Assembly: GCA_030620655.1 (NCBI GenBank)
Contig: JAUXEH010000187.1
Coordinates: 1 to 6,050, forward strand
Length of the DNA: 6,050 bases
DNA from: Candidatus Aminicenantota bacterium
Lineage (GTDB): Bacteria > Acidobacteriota > Aminicenantia > Aminicenantales > Aminicenantaceae
Direction of reading: 5' to 3'
A model generated the notes under the pieces. It had not been told where the DNA came from. It did not search any database and saw nothing but the letters and a program-made list of their open reading frames with translations. The position numbers and the translations under genes were made by a program. How positions within the stretch are numbered: the first letter of the stretch is position 1; each line of letters opens with the position of its first letter. Below are positions 1 to 4,769 of this stretch, one piece after another.

Positions 1-759
1 CAGGTCATGCAGAAGACCGGGGACTACTGTGAGCGGCTCAAGGCCGTGGCCCTGGATTTCATATGCCACGAGAACATACTGGAGAACACCTATTTCTACA
101 ACAAGAAGAGCTCCTATAGGCGCTCCGACGTGGCCGGAGAAATGATCTACTCCACACAGCTCCAGCTGCGCAGGGTCCAGGACAAGAGCTATGTCTATGA
201 CTACCAGATGATTCGAAAAGAGGAAGAACGGTACGAAAAGCGGGACCTCCTGGAGGAGAACGGGAAGAAGAAGGAAAAGAAGGATGCCAAGCTCAAGCTG
301 CAGCGTTATTACGCACAGTACTTGGTCTACGGCCCGGTGGGCTTCTTGAGCCACTACTGGCAGCAGCACTTCAACTACGCAGTCGTGGGGCGGGAGGCAC
401 TGAACGGCCGAGCCACCCTCGTGATCATGGCCACTCCCACGGAAGAGCGGGAGGAAAACTACAGCTTCGGCAAGATCTGGGTGGATGCCTCAGACTTCAG
501 CGTGCTGAAGATCGAGTGGGACCCCCGCTCCATCCCCGGCTACTCGGATGAACTCGACTCCTCCATCGGGAATCTCAAGCGGGAGATCACCTGGAGCGTC
601 ACCTATGGGATCGAGATGAACGGGATCCGTTTCCCCAGCCACCAGAAGCTCGAAGAGATCCTCATCAACCACACCGGCAACCGCAGCCCCAAGTATGAGG
701 TGAGCATCAGCTATGATCAGTATCAATTCTTCATCGTCGAAACCCAAATCAAGTATTAG
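1..759 (+). CDS. Hypothetical envelope protein, LolA-like C-terminal part, 5'-truncated
   Basis: The frame is open from base 1 and stops with TAG at 757-759. An ATG lies at 7, but the protein from there (250 residues) begins with a charged, non-exported-looking sequence (MQKTGDYCERLKAVALDF), so the true start and probably a signal peptide lie upstream of the window. Numbered from that Met, residues 1-30 are helical with two cysteines (C8, C20). Residues 68-98 are highly charged and lysine/glutamate-rich. From about 120 onward alternating beta-strand patterns appear, including a GKIWVD strand at 155-160, a short strand with KIEWD at 168-172, and NGIRFPSH at 205-212. This ladder of strands with 'instrument/substrate'-type turns resembles LolA/LppX-like outer-membrane lipoprotein carriers, and similar proteins are, from memory, common in Aminicenantes and Acidobacteria. 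That is fold-level resemblance only; function is unknown. A 61-bp gap separates it from the next co-directional gene, so cotranscription is possible. Confidence 0.72.
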   Translation, partial: QVMQKTGDYCERLKAVALDFICHENILENTYFYNKKSSYRRSDVAGEMIYSTQLQLRRVQDKSYVYDYQMIRKEEERYEKRDLLEENGKKKEKKDAKLKLQRYYAQYLVYGPVGFLSHYWQQHFNYAVVGREALNGRATLVIMATPTEEREENYSFGKIWVDASDFSVLKIEWDPRSIPGYSDELDSSIGNLKREITWSVTYGIEMNGIRFPSHQKLEEILINHTGNRSPKYEVSISYDQYQFFIVETQIKY

Positions 760-820
760 GCTGAATTGTTCATAAAAATAGTGTTTTACTTATCAGGCGA
801 TCTTTACGAAAATCATAGGC

Positions 821-2080
821 ATGCGTATATCATCATCAATAGCCGCCATGGCCGTTTTGACGTGTCTGGGATTGGGATTGACAACGGCATGCCAAAAGGA
901 GGAAGGCCCGGCTCTGCCCCTCCGGCTTACTTTGGAGCCCATCCCCGGACAACTCATCGCCCGCGCAGGCAAGACTCGAATAGACAGCCCGGCTGCACTT
1001 CAAGATCCGGACCACTTTGTATGGGGCGGGAGCGTCATCCAGGCCGAGGATGGACGCTATCACATGTTCTATGCGATCTTCGATGCCGGCCCGGATAATC
1101 CGCCCTTCAGCGATGCCTGGCTCCTCAGCTCCCAGATCGCGCATGCCTTGTCCGACCGGCCCGACAGGGGATTTGTGTTCCAGAAGGTCATCCTGCGTGG
1201 AGCCCTCCACGAGGGGCGGCCGGATGCCTGGGATGCCCAGGGTGTGCACAACCCCCACATCCAGAAGTTCGACGGCGTATATTACCTGTATTATATTGGC
1301 TCACGCGACCCGGGGCCTCAGCCTGAGGGCTCACCGGGGGCAGGTCTCAGGCAAAGGGACCGTATCCAGCAGGTCCAGAAGATCGGTGTGATCGCCTGCG
1401 ATTCTATCGAAGACCTGATCTCCGGGAATTTCAACCGGCCGGATGCTCCTCTGCTGACCCCCCGCACGCGGGTCAAAGAACGCGATGTGGTCGACCCTTC
1501 CCCTCCCGGCACTCAAGCCAAGCCGGACAACCTGGTGGTGGTGAATCCGTCGGTCGTCTTCCGGCCCTCAGATGGAAAATACCTCCTTTACTTCAAGGGA
1601 AATCTCTACGACCCGAACTGGCGGGGGGTGCACGGCGTGGCGGTCGGGGACTCGCCCTTCGGCCCCTTCCAGGCGCTGGATGAGTTCGTGTTCGACGTCA
1701 GGATGCCGGACGGCAGGCTGGCCAAGGCCGAGGATCCCTATGTGTGGTATCACCCCGGATCCGGTCTGTTTTATGCGGTGTTCAAGGATTTCAGCGGACG
1801 CGTCACCCGGTCCGATCCCGGATTGGCCCTGATGACCTCACAAGACGGCATCCATTGGGACATCCCGGAAGATCCGCTTTTCTCGCGCCTGCAGCTTGTT
1901 TTTGAGGACGGGACGGTCGTTAAGGTCGCTCACCTGGAAAGGCCTCAGATGCTGATCGATCACCATGGAATCCCCCAGGCTTTCTACGCGGCCTGCGCCC
2001 TGGAGCCGGTGGGAAGAAAAACGGACGGGAGCACGTTCAACGTCCAGATGAGGGTAAAAGTCGTATCAGGCCGGGACTAA
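821..2080 (+). CDS. Glycoside hydrolase-like lipoprotein, five-bladed beta-propeller (GH43/GH117-like)
   Basis: This 419-residue protein is probably a surface or periplasmic glycosidase. Its N-terminus (MR, hydrophobic core, LTTAC at 20-24) is a lipoprotein signal with C24 as the acylated cysteine; T at -3 is not the usual L. Five regularly spaced aromatic strands fit a five-bladed propeller: DGRYHMFYA (77-85), VYYLYYIGS (153-161), GKYLLYFKGN (252-261), LFYAVFKDFSG (316-326) and QAFYAACAL (386-394). Conserved-looking acidic or polar motifs precede blades: WGGSV (68-72), HNPHI (143-147), NPSVV (242-246), EDPYVW (304-309) and LERPQ (372-376). In GH43/GH32/GH117 clans the catalytic acids sit at such blade starts; E304/D305 and D64 or D138 are candidates, but I cannot assign them. 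Substrate is unknown, and a non-catalytic or phosphorylase-type relative is possible. The start at 821 has no convincing Shine-Dalgarno; the alternative ATG at 848 has none either and would lose the charged n-region. The stop overlaps the stop of the convergent kinase gene. Confidence 0.8.
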   Translation: MRISSSIAAMAVLTCLGLGLTTACQKEEGPALPLRLTLEPIPGQLIARAGKTRIDSPAALQDPDHFVWGGSVIQAEDGRYHMFYAIFDAGPDNPPFSDAWLLSSQIAHALSDRPDRGFVFQKVILRGALHEGRPDAWDAQGVHNPHIQKFDGVYYLYYIGSRDPGPQPEGSPGAGLRQRDRIQQVQKIGVIACDSIEDLISGNFNRPDAPLLTPRTRVKERDVVDPSPPGTQAKPDNLVVVNPSVVFRPSDGKYLLYFKGNLYDPNWRGVHGVAVGDSPFGPFQALDEFVFDVRMPDGRLAKAEDPYVWYHPGSGLFYAVFKDFSGRVTRSDPGLALMTSQDGIHWDIPEDPLFSRLQLVFEDGTVVKVAHLERPQMLIDHHGIPQAFYAACALEPVGRKTDGSTFNVQMRVKVVSGRD

Positions 2081-4134
2081 TCCTGTTCTGATGCTTCCAG
2101 CCGTTTTTCCAGGTCGGTGGGCAGGATGACCGTGAAGGTCGTGCCCTGACCCGGCTCGCTCTCCACCTTTATCTCACCCCTGTGGTCCTGGATGATCTGA
2201 TAGCAAATCGACAGCCCCAGGCCGGTCCCCACCCCCACACCCTTGGTGGTGTACCCGGGGTCGAATATCCTGTCCAGTTTTTCCTGGGGGATGCCCTCGC
2301 CCGAATCCTTGATCTCGACAAAGACACGGCCGTCCCGGGCATAGGTGGTGATGAAAATCTCCCCCTTACCCCCTATGGCCTGTTTGGCATTTATGAGCAG
2401 GTTCAGGAACACCTGGTTCAACCGGCCGGGATAACACGAGATCCTGGGGATGCCGCCATAGTCCTTGTGCACCGTGATGTTGTGTTTGATCTCGTGGTGG
2501 ATGATGGTCAGGGTGTCTTCCAAACCATCGTTGATGTCGACACACTTGAGCTCCGCCTCATCCAGCCGGGCGAAGCTCCGCAGCCGCTTCACGATCTCGA
2601 TGACGCGGTCCGTTCCCGAGGCTATGACCTTGTTGGCATCGTCCACAACCTGGAGAGAGGACAGGATCCCGGCCTTCTCATCTCTGTTTTCCGCCAGGCA
2701 GGACTCCAGATCGTTTTTGAGCTTCTCCACCGCACGCATCAGGGTGTCGTTCATGCTGCTTATGGCGCCCACCGGGGTGTTGATCTCATGGGCCACGCCC
2801 GCCACCAGGCTGCCCAAGGACGCCATCTTGCTGGACTGGATCAGCTGGGCCTGCTTCTCCCGGACCTCCCGCGTCCGCTCTTCGACCTTGTGCTCCAGCG
2901 TCCGGCTGTACTCCTCCAGCTCGGCCTTGGCCTCTTCCAGCCTGTGGGACTTCTCCTCGAGCTCCCGGGAATAGACCTGCAGGCGCCGGCTGTTTTCCGT
3001 GAATTGGCGGTACAGGATATAACCCATGAGAAGAATGAATATAAAGGTCCCGGCCGGCATGAGCCAGACCCCGGTCGGGGCGCCGAACATGTCATGCAGG
3101 GAGAGTGCGGAAAATATCCCGATACCCAACAGCATGACCCGGGCCTCATATTTCCCCTTGATGGCGGCCAGCAATCCGGCTGTTAAAAGGGTCAGGGTAT
3201 CCAACGCCCAGAGGAGACGCATGGGGCCGAACAACTGCGGGATCAGCACGATGCCCGAGATATCCAGGCCCAGCACGATGGGAAGAGCGATCAGATGGAA
3301 CTGCCACAGCCTGCGGATGAAATGTCGGTAACCCGGCCCGATGATCTGTTCCGCAAAGGCCACCAGGGCGGCCGGGAAAAGGAAATACGAGGAAAACAGG
3401 GCATAGTACCAGAAAGCCGGCGCGTACACGATCCAGGTCAAGGTATAAGTGCGGACCAGATAGGCCAGGCCTCCGAAGACGGCAAATGTTCCAAAGCTTA
3501 GGGCGGCATAGGGCTTCCGGTTTTTCCGATCCAGGCAGGTCAGGAGGACAAAGAAGCCGATGAGCATGCAGAAGACGCCCGTCGTGAAGGTCCCGAGGTC
3601 ATTCTGGGCCAGATGGGGCAGCAGGCTTTCCCTGGCTCCCAGGAAGACGATCCCCTCGATGCCGTTAAGTCTAGGGACATCCGTGAACATGCGGATAAAC
3701 AGAGTCTTGTCCTGATAATCCGGAGGGAGGAAAATGCGGTGGGAGACAAAGGAGTCGAACCGGTTGGAGTGATCGGGCTTCATCTCTCCATAGTTGTAGA
3801 GCAGGCGATTATCCAGATAGACCTGTATGTGCAGGAACGTCCTGGGAAGGAAGACGATGGGGTCGCTCCAGTATTCCCCGGGAAGCCGGATCCGGAGCCA
3901 GTGGAATCTCTCGGCATTAGGAGGAGAGAGGTTGACGATCCTGCTGACCGGTGTCCATTCAGGGCTCTGCAGGTCTTGGTAGGTCCAGACCGGAATCCCC
4001 TCCCCATCCAAGGGGGAGTCTCCCCAGCGCGTCTGCCAACCCTCCGTGAGTAAGCGGGGAGGCGCGTTGGCTTCAGAGAGATAGGGACGGATGCTGCACG
4101 CGGTCACGGCCAGCAGGCTGAGGATCAGGGCCAT
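2077..4134 (-). CDS. Sensor histidine kinase with periplasmic domain and 7TM (7TMR-DISM-like) region
   Basis: The 685-residue protein (numbered from the ATG at 4134) autophosphorylates on a histidine in response to an unknown envelope signal. Order: hydrophobic signal with lipobox VTAC ending at C13; periplasmic beta-rich domain about 25-175, with jelly-roll-like strands such as VYLDNRLLYNYGE (105-117); seven hydrophobic helices at roughly 184-203, 209-228, 232-260, 279-300, 305-325, 331-348 and 355-375; charged coiled coil 380-432; HisKA with phospho-acceptor H449 in GVAHEINTP; HATPase_c with N-box N582 (NLLINAKQAI), G1 box DSGEGI (610-615), F-box IFDPGYTTKG and G2 box GTGLGLS (636-642). All catalytic boxes are intact. 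No receiver or HAMP domain is present, and no response regulator lies in the window, so it is an orphan here. The layout matches 7TMR-DISM kinases; the H-box resembles NtrB/ZraS-type kinases. The start is doubtful: the ribosome binding site fits an in-frame ATC at 4152 better, which would give 691 residues. Confidence 0.9.
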   Translation of the reverse strand: MALILSLLAVTACSIRPYLSEANAPPRLLTEGWQTRWGDSPLDGEGIPVWTYQDLQSPEWTPVSRIVNLSPPNAERFHWLRIRLPGEYWSDPIVFLPRTFLHIQVYLDNRLLYNYGEMKPDHSNRFDSFVSHRIFLPPDYQDKTLFIRMFTDVPRLNGIEGIVFLGARESLLPHLAQNDLGTFTTGVFCMLIGFFVLLTCLDRKNRKPYAALSFGTFAVFGGLAYLVRTYTLTWIVYAPAFWYYALFSSYFLFPAALVAFAEQIIGPGYRHFIRRLWQFHLIALPIVLGLDISGIVLIPQLFGPMRLLWALDTLTLLTAGLLAAIKGKYEARVMLLGIGIFSALSLHDMFGAPTGVWLMPAGTFIFILLMGYILYRQFTENSRRLQVYSRELEEKSHRLEEAKAELEEYSRTLEHKVEERTREVREKQAQLIQSSKMASLGSLVAGVAHEINTPVGAISSMNDTLMRAVEKLKNDLESCLAENRDEKAGILSSLQVVDDANKVIASGTDRVIEIVKRLRSFARLDEAELKCVDINDGLEDTLTIIHHEIKHNITVHKDYGGIPRISCYPGRLNQVFLNLLINAKQAIGGKGEIFITTYARDGRVFVEIKDSGEGIPQEKLDRIFDPGYTTKGVGVGTGLGLSICYQIIQDHRGEIKVESEPGQGTTFTVILPTDLEKRLEASEQD

Positions 4135-4157
4135 GCGTATTGATTTGTAGATCTGCT

Positions 4158-4163
4158 ACCTCC
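4158..4163 (-). promoter_or_regulatory. Shine-Dalgarno GGAGGT upstream of the kinase
   Basis: On the minus strand the bases read GGAGGT, a near-perfect anti-16S match. It ends 23 bases before the ATG at 4134, too far for normal initiation. Six bases separate the GGAGG core from an in-frame ATC at 4152-4150, the optimal spacing. An in-frame TAG overlaps and follows it (4158-4156), so nothing in this frame can start further upstream. Confidence 0.6.
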
Positions 4164-4175
4164 GCTCACTTACTG

Positions 4176-4205
4176 CATATATCACAGAACCTCGAGGATG
4201 GTCAA
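4176..4205 (-). promoter_or_regulatory. Candidate sigma-70-type promoter for the kinase gene
   Basis: On the minus strand a -35 box TTGACC (4205-4200, five of six consensus bases) is followed after 18 bases by TATATG (4181-4176, four of six). Transcription would begin near 4169, leaving a very short leader that still holds the GGAGGT at 4163-4158. An 8-bp perfect palindrome CCTCGAGG (4190-4197) lies in the spacer and could be an operator half or chance. This is an inspection-based prediction without a phylum-specific promoter model. Confidence 0.35.
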
Positions 4206-4229
4206 TGCTTCCCTTCTAGGACTTTTCTG

Positions 4230-4258
4230 TTGATTTTTTTGTACAATCCATATCTAAT
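4230..4258 (+). promoter_or_regulatory. Candidate sigma-70-type promoter for the small secreted protein gene
   Basis: TTGATT (4230-4235, four of six -35 bases) and TCTAAT (4253-4258, five of six -10 bases) are separated by exactly 17 bases, within an AT-rich stretch of an otherwise GC-rich window. Transcription would start near 4265, giving a leader of about 28 bases that contains the AGGAGG at 4283-4288. A second -10-like hexamer, TACAAT at 4242-4247, has no good partner at the right distance. Confidence 0.45.
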
Positions 4259-4282
4259 GATGGGGCGATTCTGCCGGACGAG

Positions 4283-4289
4283 AGGAGGT
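4283..4289 (+). promoter_or_regulatory. Shine-Dalgarno AGGAGGT deciding the start at 4293
   Basis: AGGAGGT lies four bases after its GG core from the ATG at 4293. The open frame extends upstream to an ATG at 4140, but that start has no ribosome binding site and would run through the predicted promoter, so 4293 is preferred. Confidence 0.75.
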
Positions 4290-4292
4290 CCC

Positions 4293-4682
4293 ATGACGAT
4301 CAAGAAACATCATCTATGGCATTTGGCAATTTTTACTCTGGTTTTTGCATTGACTCTGCCCGCCGCCTTTGCGCAGGCCCAGAAATATGAGGCCCTGCTC
4401 GGAGTGTGGGATGCGGAGACCGATGGCGCTCAGTACACCTTTGTGTTCACGTTTACCCTGGAAGAGGGAAAGCTGGCCGGAGTGTTCGAAGGACAGAGCG
4501 GTGAGGTGGAGATGCAGAACCTGACCTTCGCAGATAACCAGGTCACCTTTACCGTGGAGATCGACGCGGGCGGCCAGGGCATGGTCATAGACTTCGAGGC
4601 CACCATCGACGGCGACAGCCTCGAGGGCATGCTCTCCATGGAGTTCGGAGAGGCCCCCATCACGGGTACTAAGAGAAAGTAG
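4293..4682 (+). CDS. Small secreted beta-rich protein of unknown function
   Basis: The protein has 129 residues. Residues 1-27 form a classical Sec signal: basic MTIKKHHLWH, a hydrophobic core, and AFA before the likely cleavage at A27/Q28. The mature part of about 100 residues is acidic and made of alternating beta strands: a LGVWDAE opening (36-42), then hairpins around TFVFTFTLEEGKLAGVFEG, EMQNLTFADNQVTFTVEI and ATIDGDSLEGMLSMEF, ending in TGTKRK. The pattern 'G-W ... G-L-x-G ... V-T-F ... I-D-G-D-x-L-x-G' is typical of small extracellular calycin-like barrels often seen as single-domain proteins or as tails on hydrolases; this is a fold guess, and no catalytic residues are evident. There are no cysteines in the mature part. 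It is divergent from the kinase gene, with 158 bp shared upstream, and an AT-rich stem-loop lies just after its stop. Confidence 0.82.
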   Translation: MTIKKHHLWHLAIFTLVFALTLPAAFAQAQKYEALLGVWDAETDGAQYTFVFTFTLEEGKLAGVFEGQSGEVEMQNLTFADNQVTFTVEIDAGGQGMVIDFEATIDGDSLEGMLSMEFGEAPITGTKRK

Positions 4683-4687
4683 CCTAG

Positions 4688-4724
4688 TTTTTACCCAAAA
4701 AACTGTTTGTTTTTTGGGTAAAAA
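4688..4724 (+). terminator. Perfect 16-bp AT-rich stem-loop, possible terminator
   Basis: The left arm 4688-4703 (TTTTTACCCAAAAAAC) is exactly complementary to the right arm 4709-4724, with a five-base loop (4704-4708). It begins five bases after the stop of the small secreted protein gene, the place for a 3' end. It is not a textbook intrinsic terminator: only four G-C pairs, and no T-run follows the stem on either strand (TGATAATATAAG on plus). It may instead stabilise the upstream transcript or act as an operator for the downstream peptidase gene. The structure is seen directly; the role is inferred. Confidence 0.5.
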
Positions 4725-4736
4725 TGATAATATAAG
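4707..4736 (+). promoter_or_regulatory. Candidate promoter for the M14 peptidase gene, overlapping the stem-loop
   Basis: TTGTTT (4707-4712) and TATAAG (4731-4736, five of six -10 bases) are 18 bases apart. A second -10-like hexamer, GATAAT (4726-4731), overlaps it. The -35 element would lie in the loop and right arm of the inverted repeat, so a protein binding the palindrome could block it. The region is so AT-rich that chance matches are likely. Confidence 0.3.
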
Positions 4737-4755
4737 TTTCACCCCTAAAACCTGT

Positions 4756-4763
4756 AAGGAGGT
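4756..4763 (+). promoter_or_regulatory. Consensus Shine-Dalgarno AAGGAGGT for the M14 peptidase
   Basis: AAGGAGGT is a full anti-16S complement, seven bases from its GG core to the ATG at 4770. It fixes the start there rather than at the internal ATG at 4800, and predicts strong translation. Confidence 0.8.
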
Positions 4764-4769
4764 TTGCCC

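Noticed and set aside
760..820. Promoter or terminator in the 61-bp gap before the glycosidase-like gene
   Set aside because: TTGTTC at 766-771 has only a weak -10 partner 17 bases on, and no inverted repeat is visible. The gap is AT-rich but nothing in it is convincing.
820..828. The 9-mer CATGCGTAT at the glycosidase-like start recurs at 4132-4140 by the kinase start
   Set aside because: The match does not extend beyond nine bases and the two genes read it in opposite directions, so chance is the simplest explanation.
2182..3186. A 334-codon plus-strand open frame inside the kinase gene
   Set aside because: It is antisense to the HisKA and HATPase_c domains, whose motifs are intact on the minus strand. 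Its composition is the usual reverse-complement shadow.
4140..4292. N-terminal extension of the small secreted protein from an ATG at 4140
   Set aside because: The extension has no ribosome binding site and covers the predicted promoter. The ATG at 4293 has AGGAGGT and a clean signal peptide.
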